Shown here in pieces: positions 15,620-23,730 of a stretch of 38,639 nucleotides of DNA (the stretch's first letter is position 1; each line of letters opens with the position of its first letter). A model generated the notes under the pieces. It saw only the letters and a program-made list of their open reading frames with translations, was not told the DNA's origin and searched no databases. The stretch spans positions 1 to 38,639 of the forward strand of contig CACJWS010000011.1 of NCBI GenBank assembly GCA_902596975.1, in the 5' to 3' direction. Source of the stretch: an uncultured Pelagibacteraceae bacterium. Lineage in GTDB: Bacteria; Pseudomonadota; Alphaproteobacteria; Pelagibacterales; Pelagibacteraceae. The position numbers and the translations under genes are program-made.

Positions 15620-17155
15620 ATGAAGACAATAAAAACTTGCGTAACCGCTCTAATATCAGCTTTGTTGGTATTTAGTCCTGTTGCGTATGCTGATAAGTGG
15701 AGTGATCAGTTTCCACATATCAAAGCAACTGGGGATATTCCTGGTGATTGTTCTTACGAGTCTATGTCTAAGAAAAACTATAAAGGCAAGACGCTTAAGA
15801 TTAATACACATGCTGTACCAGTCATGGGAGAGCCAACAGCTCTACATGCTGAGCAGTTCGCTAAACTTACTGGAGCAAAAGTTGATGTTACTCATACACC
15901 GGCAGGTGACTTATATGCGAAAGCAATGGTACCATTTCAAGCTGGACAAGCTCCATATGACATCGTTTTTGGATTTTCAAACTTCATTAACGATTGGAGA
16001 AGGTACTTAGAGCCAGTTCCAAAGAAATACGTTGAGATGAAACAAATGAAAGACGTTACTCCGTCTCACATTGGTGTAGCATCTTGGGATGGTGTTATGT
16101 ATCAGTTTCCGGTTGATGGTGACAGACATTATCTGAAATATAGAAAAGATGTAATTGATAATCCTGAGTACCAAAAACAATATAAGGAAGCTACTGGTAA
16201 AGAACTAAGAGTTCCTCAAACTTGGAAAGAGTATGGAGAAATGGCAGCTTACTTTAATAATTGGGACTGGGATGGAGATGGCGAGAAAGAATACGGATCC
16301 GCTGAAGTAATGAAAAAAGACGATCTAATGTATGCTGCTTTCTATTCAAGATCTGCTGCTTACTCAAAAAATCCTAAAACACCTGGTGGTTTTTTCTTTG
16401 ATTTAGAAACTATGAAACCACTAATTAACAATCCAGGTTTTGTTGAAGCTTTAACTGACTGGGTTGAGGCAACTAAATATGTTCCTCCAGGAGGAATAAA
16501 TTTTGGTTTAGGTGATGAAATTGGATCATTTGGTGGAGGACAAACTTTGTTTAGTTTTTCATGGGATGATGCATTTGTTGCTGCTATGCAACCAGATAGT
16601 CCAATAAACAATAAAGTTGGTGCTGCACAGTTACCAGGAGCAATGAAAGTTTGGAATAGAAAAACTAACTCTTGGGATGAAGGCTTTAACCAAGCTCCTT
16701 TCTTCGTATGGGGATGGGCAGTTGGAGTAGCTAAGAAAAGTAAAGAGAAAGAAATGGCTTTCGATTACCTATGTTTCTTCGCTAACGAAGCTAACCACCA
16801 AGCGGACATTGGAATTGGTAGATTTGGTGTAAACCCATTTAGAAATGACGACTTTAAAGTTGATGTATGGACACAAATTGGTTGGGATAAAGATATTGCT
16901 CAATCATATGTTGATACTCTTGCACAAATGGAACAAAGTAAAAATAGAGTATTTCCATTAAGAGTTCCTGGAACTTTTGAGTTTAATGCTGCATTGGCTA
17001 CTGCTGCTGCAAAAGCATTAGCTGGTCAATTATCTCCACAAGCTGCTTTAGACGAAGCTGCTAAACAGTGGGAAGATATACTTAACAGAGTAGGAAAAGA
17101 TAACGTAAGAAAAGCCTATGCTGTTGGTGTAGCAATGGAAGATAATAAGCAATAA
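15620..17155 (+). CDS. ABC transporter periplasmic substrate-binding protein (family 1, carbohydrate/polyol type)
   Basis: A 511-residue exported protein with a signal peptide cleaved near Ala24 (VAYA|DKW). The mature part is a family-1 extracellular binding protein: GEPTALHAEQFAKLTGAKVDVTHTP, YDIVFGFSNF, a hinge region with VPQTWKEYGE, and many aromatic residues (SWDD, FVWGWAVG) suited to stacking on sugars or polyols. It is longer than the common 400-450 residues, as in the glycerol-binding GlpV type. With its two permeases and two ATPases it forms a complete importer. The ligand is unknown; glycerol or another polyol is a reasonable guess from the ATPase pair. Confidence 0.85.
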   Translation: MKTIKTCVTALISALLVFSPVAYADKWSDQFPHIKATGDIPGDCSYESMSKKNYKGKTLKINTHAVPVMGEPTALHAEQFAKLTGAKVDVTHTPAGDLYAKAMVPFQAGQAPYDIVFGFSNFINDWRRYLEPVPKKYVEMKQMKDVTPSHIGVASWDGVMYQFPVDGDRHYLKYRKDVIDNPEYQKQYKEATGKELRVPQTWKEYGEMAAYFNNWDWDGDGEKEYGSAEVMKKDDLMYAAFYSRSAAYSKNPKTPGGFFFDLETMKPLINNPGFVEALTDWVEATKYVPPGGINFGLGDEIGSFGGGQTLFSFSWDDAFVAAMQPDSPINNKVGAAQLPGAMKVWNRKTNSWDEGFNQAPFFVWGWAVGVAKKSKEKEMAFDYLCFFANEANHQADIGIGRFGVNPFRNDDFKVDVWTQIGWDKDIAQSYVDTLAQMEQSKNRVFPLRVPGTFEFNAALATAAAKALAGQLSPQAALDEAAKQWEDILNRVGKDNVRKAYAVGVAMEDNKQ

Positions 17156-17166
17156 TTTTGTAAACT

Positions 17167-17190
17167 TGTGGCCGTTTTTTAACGGCCACA
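17167..17190 (+). terminator. GC-rich hairpin between binding-protein and permease genes
   Basis: TGTGGCCGTT and AACGGCCACA form a perfect 10-bp stem with a TTTT loop, 11 bases after the binding-protein stop, followed by only four T before AAAT. It could be a leaky terminator or a 3' stabiliser that leaves more binding-protein message than permease message. The stem is strikingly GC-rich for this DNA. Confidence 0.7.
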
Positions 17191-17216
17191 TTTTAAATAA
17201 TCCAAAAAAAATTATT

Positions 17217-18083
17217 ATGAATTTTAAACACAAGTTTGTTTTTTTATTCCCAGGATTGTTTGTACTTATTGGAATTTTAATTTTTCCAATTATTTTTACT
17301 ATTAGATTAAGTCTTTCTGGATGGAATAGTTATACACCAGAAATGAACTTCATAGGCATTACGAATTACATAAGGTTATTTACTGATGACCCGAGGTTTT
17401 GGGAGTCTTTTTTTAGGCTAAGTTTTTTATCAGTAACTACAGTTATTCTTCAATATGTTATCGGATTTGCTTTAGCGATGATGGTTTGGAGAGAAATAAA
17501 ATTTAAAAGATTTTTTAGAGTAATTTTTCTAGTACCAATGATGACAACTCCAGTAATAATGACAGTTATTTGGAGAACATTTTTTCATGAGTCACTAGGT
17601 CCTGTAAATGATTTGTTAGGTGGATTAGGAGTAAAACCTATTTTATGGTTGAGTGATCCGGTTATTGCAAAGTTTACTGTTATAATTGTTGAAGTTTGGC
17701 AATGGACACCGTTTATGTTTTTACTATTACTAGCTGGACTTTTGTCACTTCCAAAAGAACCCTTTTTGGCAGCCGCTATAGATGGAGCAAGTCCATTTAG
17801 AAAATTTGTTTATGTAACCTTTCCTTTGATGGCTCCAATATCAATTGGAGCAATAATAATAAGACTTATCGAGGCTTCAAAAATAATGGATACAGTATTT
17901 GTTTTGACCTCAGGAGGACCAGGTACTGCAACTGAGACCTCAAGTTTTTATATTTATATTAAAGGATTAAGAGAATTTCAGATGGGTTATGCAGCAACCT
18001 TATCTTTCACTTATCTTGTAATAATGATTATCAGTTTAACGATAATAGCTAAAGTTTTAACCAAATTAATGATCAAAGAATAA
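17217..18083 (+). CDS. ABC transporter permease 1 (MalF/UgpA type)
   Basis: A 288-residue membrane protein from the ATG at 17217. The open frame extends upstream to a GTG at 17166, but that start would lie in the intergenic hairpin and give a non-family N-terminus. Six hydrophobic spans are visible, with the EAA loop EPFLAAAIDGASPFRKFVYVTFPLM that docks on the ATPase. The segment FPIIFTIRLSLSGW is typical of the first permease of sugar importers. It pairs with permease 2, which starts 2 bases later. Confidence 0.9.
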   Translation: MNFKHKFVFLFPGLFVLIGILIFPIIFTIRLSLSGWNSYTPEMNFIGITNYIRLFTDDPRFWESFFRLSFLSVTTVILQYVIGFALAMMVWREIKFKRFFRVIFLVPMMTTPVIMTVIWRTFFHESLGPVNDLLGGLGVKPILWLSDPVIAKFTVIIVEVWQWTPFMFLLLLAGLLSLPKEPFLAAAIDGASPFRKFVYVTFPLMAPISIGAIIIRLIEASKIMDTVFVLTSGGPGTATETSSFYIYIKGLREFQMGYAATLSFTYLVIMIISLTIIAKVLTKLMIKE

Positions 18084-18085
18084 CT

Positions 18086-18934
18086 ATGAGCAAACTTTAC
18101 ACTTTTCTTAAATATTTCTTTATTACATTTTGGACTGTATTTGTTGTTGCACCTTTTCTCTGGGCTGTATCAACATCTTTTAAAGACTTCCAATCTGTAA
18201 ATAGTAAAGTAACTTATATACCTTGGTTAGATTTCGAACCAACACTGGAGGGATGGAGAGTTTTAATTAAGTCTCCAGCTAAAGGTGGAGTAGATATTGT
18301 CGAGCCTTATTTTAACAGTATTTTTGTAACCTGTACTGCTAGTTTAATAAGTATTGTTCTTGGAACACTTGCTGCTTATGCACTATCAAGATTTACCTTT
18401 AAAGCCGGATTTGTTAGAAACAACGATATTACTTTTTTCTTCATTTCACAAAGAATCATGCCTCCAATTGTATTATCAATTCCTTTCTTTATTTTTCTAA
18501 GCACAATAGGATTGCTTGATAGTTTATTAGGTCTAGTGGTCGTATATATCGTTTTATTAATGCCAATTGCTGTTTGGATTATGGTAGATTTTTTTAATAG
18601 AGTTCCAAAAGAATTAGATGAGACTGCATTAATTGATGGGTGTAATCCTTATCAAGCTTTCTATAAAGTTGTTTTACCAAATTCAATACCTGGATTAATT
18701 GTTGCGGGAATGTTTTGTATTATTTTTGGATGGATAGATTTCTTTTTTGCATTTATTTTGACATTTACTGAAGTACAATTGTTACCTGTAAAAGTTGTTG
18801 CACTTAATTCATCAATAACACCATGGTGGAGCCTTTCAGCATCAGCTTTAGTCTCAGTTGCACCATTAATAATCGTTGCATTTATAGTTGAGAGATATCT
18901 ATCAAAAGGAAATTTATCAGGAGCATTAAAATAA
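18086..18934 (+). CDS. ABC transporter permease 2 (MalG/UgpE type)
   Basis: A 282-residue inner-membrane subunit with six spans. It has the N-terminal VAPFLWAVSTSFKD typical of MalG-type permeases and an EAA loop ELDETALIDGCNPYQAFYKVVLPNSIPG. It forms the translocation pore with permease 1. Its stop overlaps the first ATPase start by one base (TAATG), so the complex is translationally coupled. Confidence 0.9.
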   Translation: MSKLYTFLKYFFITFWTVFVVAPFLWAVSTSFKDFQSVNSKVTYIPWLDFEPTLEGWRVLIKSPAKGGVDIVEPYFNSIFVTCTASLISIVLGTLAAYALSRFTFKAGFVRNNDITFFFISQRIMPPIVLSIPFFIFLSTIGLLDSLLGLVVVYIVLLMPIAVWIMVDFFNRVPKELDETALIDGCNPYQAFYKVVLPNSIPGLIVAGMFCIIFGWIDFFFAFILTFTEVQLLPVKVVALNSSITPWWSLSASALVSVAPLIIVAFIVERYLSKGNLSGALK

Positions 18935-20013
18935 TGAATTTAATTGGAGAGAAAATTTCTTATAAACCTGATGAGCAATTTCATTTAAACGATGTCTCGT
19001 TTAATTTTAAAAAAGGTAATTTGTATACCATTTTAGGCAGAACATTATCTGGCAAAACGACTCTTTTAAAAACAATTGCAGGATTATTAAATCCAGATCA
19101 AGGCTCAATTTCTTTTGAGGAAAAAGACTTTATTAAAATACCAGTTTGGGAAAGAAATGTTGCTATGGTCTATCAACAATTTATTAATTACCCTCATTTA
19201 AATGTTTATGAAAATATAACTTTTCCATTAGAACAAAGAAAATTAAGTCCTGAGCAAATAAAAAAAGATGTAGATGAAGCTCTAAAAACTGTTGGATTAG
19301 TTGGATTTGAAAATAGAAAAATTCAGGAATTATCTGGCGGACAACAACAAAGGGTTGCACTTGCAAGATCACTTGCAAAAAAAGCAAAAATTTTGTTGCT
19401 AGACGAACCGTTAGTTAATTTAGATTACAAACTTAGAGAACAATTAAGAGAAGAATTTAAAAGAATTTTCTCAGAAGGACTGTCCCAAGATACAATTTTA
19501 ATTTACTCAACAACAGATCCTCAAGAAGTAATGGAACTAAATGGAGAAGTAATTGTTTTAGATGAAGGGAGGGTATTACAAAAAGGACCTGCCAAAGAGA
19601 TTTTTGAAAATCCATCTAATTTAAAAGTTGCAGAAATATCAAATGATCCACCAATGAATGTTCTGAAGGGTTCAAAAAATTCAAAAAATCTGAACTTTGA
19701 GAATATTTCTCTAGAAATTCCAAATCATTTTAAGAATTTAGATGATAAAGATTATAATTTTGGAATTAGAGCTTCAGAAATAAAACTTGATGAAAATGGT
19801 GAAGAATTCGAAATAGAATTGGCAGAGATTAGTGGTTCAGAAACATTGCTCCACCTAAAAAGAGGAAATTCAAAAATAATTGCTTTAATCGAGGAAGTAA
19901 TGAATTTTAAAATTCATGAGAAAGTAAAAATAAATTTTAATGCAAATAAGTTTTATGCTTTTGGAGAAGATGAAAAATTAGTTTCGTCGCCATATGGAGG
20001 AACAAATGGCTAA
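18934..20013 (+). CDS. ABC transporter ATPase A, GlpS-like, with degenerate H-loop
   Basis: A 359-residue ATPase: nucleotide-binding domain plus MalK-like C-terminal domain. Walker A is GRTLSGKT (35-42), the Q-loop is near 81, the signature is intact LSGGQ (133-137), and Walker B is LLLDEP with Glu158. The switch histidine is missing: IYSTTDPQEVM has Thr194 where a His normally precedes the Asp. The non-standard Walker A filling and lost H-loop resemble GlpS of Rhizobium-type glycerol importers. It would work only as a heterodimer with the next gene's product, which it overlaps by 8 bases. Confidence 0.88.
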   Translation: MNLIGEKISYKPDEQFHLNDVSFNFKKGNLYTILGRTLSGKTTLLKTIAGLLNPDQGSISFEEKDFIKIPVWERNVAMVYQQFINYPHLNVYENITFPLEQRKLSPEQIKKDVDEALKTVGLVGFENRKIQELSGGQQQRVALARSLAKKAKILLLDEPLVNLDYKLREQLREEFKRIFSEGLSQDTILIYSTTDPQEVMELNGEVIVLDEGRVLQKGPAKEIFENPSNLKVAEISNDPPMNVLKGSKNSKNLNFENISLEIPNHFKNLDDKDYNFGIRASEIKLDENGEEFEIELAEISGSETLLHLKRGNSKIIALIEEVMNFKIHEKVKINFNANKFYAFGEDEKLVSSPYGGTNG

Positions 20014-21079
20014 AATTGATTTATCAAATATCTCTCATACTTATAATCCTCTAGATCCAAAACCAACATATGCTCTTAATCCGTTTTCAATGACTTGGGA
20101 AAATGGCAAGCGGTATGCAATTTTGGGACCTTCTGGGTGTGGAAAAACCACAATGTTAAACATTGTTTCTGGATTAGTGAGACCATCCAAAGGTGAAATA
20201 TTATTCGATGAAACACCTGTGACTGATTTAAAAACAGAAGATAGAAATATTGCCCAGGTTTTCCAGTTCCCAGTAATTTACAATACAATGACTGTTTATG
20301 ATAATTTAGCGTTTCCACTAAGATGCAGGGAATTTACAAAAGAAAAAATTGAAGAAAGAGTAAAAGCAGTTTCAGATACTTTAAATTTATCTTCATTTTT
20401 AAACTCACCAGCAAGAAAATTAACGGCTGATCAAAAACAACTTATCTCTTTAGGTAGAGGGTTGGTTCGAGAAGACGTTGCAGCTGTTTTAATGGACGAA
20501 CCTCTTACGGTTATAGACCCAGATTTAAAATTTAGACTTCGAAGAAACTTAAAAGAAATCAATGAACAATATAAAACAACATTGGTTTATGTAACTCATG
20601 ATCAAAACGAAGCTATGACTTTTGCAGAAAATATAATTGTTATGGATCAAGGTGAAATCGTACAAGTTGGATTGCCAAAAGATTTATTTGAAAAACCTAA
20701 AACAACTTTTGTCGGTTATTTTATTGGCTCTCCTGCGATGAATATTTTTCATTCAACTGTATCTTCTGATCATGAAGTAAAAATTAATGATACCACAATA
20801 AAAACAAATTCAAATTTAGGAAATTTAAAAGATAAAAATGTTAAACTCGGAATTAGATCCGAGTTCATAGAATTGGCTGAAAAAGAAAAAAGTAATACAG
20901 TTAAAATTAAACTTACAAGAGTTGAGGATTTTGGTAATTTTAAGCTCCTTACAGGAAAAATGGGTGATTTAGTTATTAAGTCAAAAGTAGAAAGAGAAAA
21001 ACCCATTCCAGACGGTGAATTAAATTTATATTTTCCACCAGAGAAATGTTGCGTTTATTCTGATGAAAAATTAGTTTAA
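20006..21079 (+). CDS. ABC transporter ATPase B, GlpT-like, with degenerate signature motif
   Basis: A 357-residue ATPase. The ATG at 20006 is chosen over one at 19994 because GGAGG at 19996-20000 sits at the right distance. Walker A is canonical GPSGCGKT (41-48), Walker B is VLMDEP and the H-loop His198 (VTHDQNEA) is intact. The signature reads LTADQ (139-143) instead of LSGGQ, and the D-loop is also divergent (TVIDPDLK). LTADQKQLISLGRGLVREDVAAVL strongly resembles the GlpT ATPase of glycerol transporters as I remember it. With ATPase A it gives one consensus and one degenerate ATP site. Confidence 0.88.
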   Translation: MAKIDLSNISHTYNPLDPKPTYALNPFSMTWENGKRYAILGPSGCGKTTMLNIVSGLVRPSKGEILFDETPVTDLKTEDRNIAQVFQFPVIYNTMTVYDNLAFPLRCREFTKEKIEERVKAVSDTLNLSSFLNSPARKLTADQKQLISLGRGLVREDVAAVLMDEPLTVIDPDLKFRLRRNLKEINEQYKTTLVYVTHDQNEAMTFAENIIVMDQGEIVQVGLPKDLFEKPKTTFVGYFIGSPAMNIFHSTVSSDHEVKINDTTIKTNSNLGNLKDKNVKLGIRSEFIELAEKEKSNTVKIKLTRVEDFGNFKLLTGKMGDLVIKSKVEREKPIPDGELNLYFPPEKCCVYSDEKLV

Positions 21080-21086
21080 GGGATAA

Positions 21087-22385
21087 ATGAAACTCCTAAA
21101 TTTATCAGCACAACAAATTTTAAAAAAACTTAAAAATAAACAATTAACTTCCTTTGAACTTTGTAAAGCATATATCAATCAAAAAAAAAAATATGATAAG
21201 AATATTAAAGCTTGGGAATATTTTGATGAAAAAAAACTCCTAAGTGATGCAAAAAAATCTGACAACCAGAGAAAAAAATTAAAATCTCTAGGGGTTTTGC
21301 ATGGTCTACCAGTAGCACTTAAAGATATTATCTCAACATCTGAAATGCCAACAAAATATGGTGCAAGAATAAAATTAAAAAAAAAGAATAATTTAGATGC
21401 TAAAATTGTTGAGCTCTTAAAAAAGGCTGGAGCAATAATTATGGGTAAAACCGTAACTTGTGAATTAGCTTTCTTATCGCCATCGAAAACTAAAAACCCA
21501 CATGATTATTCAAGAACACCAGGAGGTTCGTCTAGTGGCTCTGCAGCTGTTATTGCATCTGATATGGCACCATTATCAATTGGAACTCAAACGGGTGGAT
21601 CTGTAATTAGGCCAGCTTCTTATTGTGGAGTTGTTGGTTATAAACCTACTTATGGATTAATTTCTAGAAATGGTGTTTTGCAAACATCATATAATTTAGA
21701 TCAAGTCGGAGTATTTGGAAAAACAATTGGTGATGTAGAACTTTTATCAAAAGTTTTGTTTGCCAGAGATGATGCAGATGAAACAACAACAAGTATTAAT
21801 TTTCTTAATAAAAAAATTAAAATAAAAAAATCAAAATTTGTTTTTTATAAAACCAAACGCTGGAGAAATGTTGATAGTATTTCAAAAAAATCATTTAATA
21901 AATTTATTTTAAATAATAAAAAAATAGTAAAAGTTGAGACTGCTCCCAAATATTTTGAAGATATGATTGATTGTCATACAATTATATACGAGACAGAGAT
22001 GGCTCAAAATTTCCATCATTATTATAAAACTTCAAAAGGAAAACTTTCTATAGAAATTAAGAAAGCGATTATTAATGGACTAAAACATTCGGCAAAAGAT
22101 TATGCTTTAGCTTTAGATGCGATGAGAACATATTCAAAAAACTTAGATAGTATATTTGAAAGGTTTGATGCAATTATAACGCCAAGTAGTTGTGGAATTG
22201 CTGACAAAGGATTTAAGACAACTGGGAGTCCAGAATTTAATAAGATTTGGTCTCTTGCACATGTGCCCTGCATTTCACTGCCAATTTTGAAAGGTGAAAA
22301 AAATTTGCCTTTAGGAGTGCAAATTATAGGCAAACAATTTGAAGATCGAAGCATGTTAAACCATGCCAAAATATTCAATAATTAA
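21087..22385 (+). CDS. Amidase signature family enzyme
   Basis: A 432-residue amidase with the Ser-cisSer-Lys triad in place: Lys79 (PVALKD), Ser148 (first Ser of GGSSSGS) and nucleophile Ser172 (TQTGGSVIRPA), with the usual 24-residue spacing between the serines. It hydrolyses a carboxamide to acid and ammonia; the substrate is not predictable (family members include malonamidase, GatA and urea-amide amidases). No gatB/gatC is adjacent, so a GatA role is unlikely. It is 7 bases after ATPase B, which links it to the importer operon. The sequence has several long A runs. Confidence 0.87.
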   Translation: MKLLNLSAQQILKKLKNKQLTSFELCKAYINQKKKYDKNIKAWEYFDEKKLLSDAKKSDNQRKKLKSLGVLHGLPVALKDIISTSEMPTKYGARIKLKKKNNLDAKIVELLKKAGAIIMGKTVTCELAFLSPSKTKNPHDYSRTPGGSSSGSAAVIASDMAPLSIGTQTGGSVIRPASYCGVVGYKPTYGLISRNGVLQTSYNLDQVGVFGKTIGDVELLSKVLFARDDADETTTSINFLNKKIKIKKSKFVFYKTKRWRNVDSISKKSFNKFILNNKKIVKVETAPKYFEDMIDCHTIIYETEMAQNFHHYYKTSKGKLSIEIKKAIINGLKHSAKDYALALDAMRTYSKNLDSIFERFDAIITPSSCGIADKGFKTTGSPEFNKIWSLAHVPCISLPILKGEKNLPLGVQIIGKQFEDRSMLNHAKIFNN

Positions 22386-22402
22386 AGATAATTCATAAAC
22401 AT

Positions 22403-22421
22403 TTACAATCATAGATTGTAA
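22403..22421. promoter_or_regulatory. Perfect inverted repeat, candidate operator upstream of the TRAP operon
   Basis: TTACAATC ATA GATTGTAA is an 8-bp perfect inverted repeat around a 3-base centre, in the 126-base gap between the amidase and the TRAP binding protein. Size and symmetry suit a dimeric regulator such as a GntR- or LacI-type protein, but no regulator gene is in the window. It could also be the top of a transcript 3' end. Confidence 0.4.
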
Positions 22422-22423
22422 TT

Positions 22424-22446
22424 AAGTGAAAAATCCTCACTTTTTT
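22424..22446 (+). terminator. Weak terminator-like hairpin after the amidase
   Basis: AAGTGA and TCACTT form a 6-bp stem with a 7-base loop and are followed directly by more T (22441-22446). It has only two GC pairs, so it would be weak, but it lies where the ABC/amidase operon should end and before the TRAP operon. Confidence 0.35.
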
Positions 22447-22500
22447 AAAATGACTCTAAGAAACATATATGCTTTAAATGCATCAGTTAATTAACTTAAA

Positions 22501-22506
22501 GAGGAG
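22501..22506 (+). promoter_or_regulatory. Strong ribosome binding site for the TRAP binding protein
   Basis: GAGGAG, 5 bases before the ATG at 22512, is among the best Shine-Dalgarno sequences in the window and fixes the start of the Tat signal peptide. It suggests strong expression. Confidence 0.65.
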
Positions 22507-22511
22507 AAATA

Positions 22512-23642
22512 ATGATTAAAGAAAAAAAACTATTGAAGGGTAAAACTCCTTCAAGACGTAAATTCTTTAAGGCTGCTGCTGCGACTGGTGTTGCTGCTGT
22601 AGCTGCATCATCTTTAGCTGCTCCAGCCGTTGCCAAAGAAAGAATTGAAGCTTCTATGGTAGCTACATGGGGAAGAGATTTCCCAGGCTTAGGAACTGGT
22701 GCGCAAAGATTTGCTCAAAGAATTACAGACATGAGTGATGGAAGAATTCAAGTCACTTACTATGCAGCAAACGAAAGGGTTAAAGCGTTTGACTCATTTG
22801 ATGAAGTTGCTTCAGGTAACTCGCAAATGTATCACGCTGCTGACTACTACTGGGTTAAAAAAGATCCAGCTTGGGGTTACTTTACAGCTGTACCTTTCGG
22901 TTTCACTTACACTGAAATGAACGCATGGATTAGATTTGCAGGTGGTCAACAATTATGGGATGAACTATCGGACAAATTTGGTCTAAAAAACTTTATGTGT
23001 GGAAGCACAGGAGTTCAAATGGGTGGATGGTTTAACAAGAAAATTAGAAGCCCTAATGACTTCAAAGGTCTTAAAATGCGTATGCCTGGATTAGGTGGAC
23101 AAGTTATCGGTAAACTTGGAGGATCTCCAGTTTCACTTCCTGGTGGACAAATTTACGAAAACCTTGTTTCTGGTGCAATTGATGCAACAGAGTGGGTAGG
23201 TCCATGGAATGATGAAGCTATGAAATTCCAAGAAGCTGCTAAATACTACTACTATCCTGGAATGCACGAGCCAGGATCTATGTTAGCATGTGGTACTAAC
23301 AAATCTTGGTTTACAAGCTTATCAAAATCAGATCAGCTATTAATTGAAGCTGCAGCTGCGATGGAAAATGACGTTATGATGTCAGAGTACAACGCTAAAA
23401 ATGGTGCTGCGCTTGCAAGATTAATAAACGATCATGGTGTTAAACTAGAGAAGTTTAGCGACAAAGTTTATGATGGTTTTGCTAAAGCTGCTAATGAAGT
23501 ATTTGAGGAAACAAGAGCAAGCAGTGGTCTCGCTGAGAGAATCCACTCTAGTTTCTTACAGGCTAGAAAAGACATTGGTTCTTGGACCAACTTGTCTGAC
23601 TCACCTTACATTTCTCAAAGAAACAGAGCATTAGGAATGTAA
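22512..23642 (+). CDS. TRAP transporter substrate-binding protein (DctP; TakP/FcbT1 type), Tat-exported
   Basis: A 376-residue periplasmic binding protein with a twin-arginine signal SRRKFFK (Arg15-Arg16), an Ala-rich hydrophobic core and cleavage near PAVA|KE (about 41). GLKMRMPGLGGQVIGKLGGSPV contains the conserved TRAP arginine that clamps the ligand carboxylate. DATEWVGPWNDE and KYYYYPGMHEPGSM are typical of the mannitol/chloroaromatic (COG4663-like) branch that includes 2-oxoacid- and lactate-binding TakP relatives. A 2-oxo- or 2-hydroxyacid ligand would suit the flanking oxidases (inference). A strong terminator follows it, before the permeases. Confidence 0.9.
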   Translation: MIKEKKLLKGKTPSRRKFFKAAAATGVAAVAASSLAAPAVAKERIEASMVATWGRDFPGLGTGAQRFAQRITDMSDGRIQVTYYAANERVKAFDSFDEVASGNSQMYHAADYYWVKKDPAWGYFTAVPFGFTYTEMNAWIRFAGGQQLWDELSDKFGLKNFMCGSTGVQMGGWFNKKIRSPNDFKGLKMRMPGLGGQVIGKLGGSPVSLPGGQIYENLVSGAIDATEWVGPWNDEAMKFQEAAKYYYYPGMHEPGSMLACGTNKSWFTSLSKSDQLLIEAAAAMENDVMMSEYNAKNGAALARLINDHGVKLEKFSDKVYDGFAKAANEVFEETRASSGLAERIHSSFLQARKDIGSWTNLSDSPYISQRNRALGM

Positions 23643-23662
23643 TCTAACTAAATTTAGTTATT

Positions 23663-23692
23663 AAAGGGCCCTTAATTGGGCCCTTTTTTTTT
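23663..23692 (+). terminator. Rho-independent terminator between TRAP binding protein and permeases
   Basis: AAAGGGCCC (23663-23671), loop TTAATT, GGGCCCTTT (23678-23686), with the T run continuing to 23692. This is the most convincing intrinsic terminator in the window. It lies inside the TRAP operon, so the permeases need read-through or a promoter of their own in 23693-23730. Confidence 0.9.
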
Positions 23693-23730
23693 AAACAAAA
23701 TCGAGTATTACTTAGGTATTTTAAAATACT

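Noticed and set aside
17166..17216. GTG start for ABC permease 1 with 17 extra residues
   Set aside because: The GTG lies in the intergenic hairpin; the ATG at 17217 gives the normal short basic N-terminus before the first membrane span.
21087..22385. GatA subunit of the tRNA amidotransferase
   Set aside because: No gatB or gatC is adjacent, and the gene is coupled to a transporter operon; a catabolic amidase is more likely.
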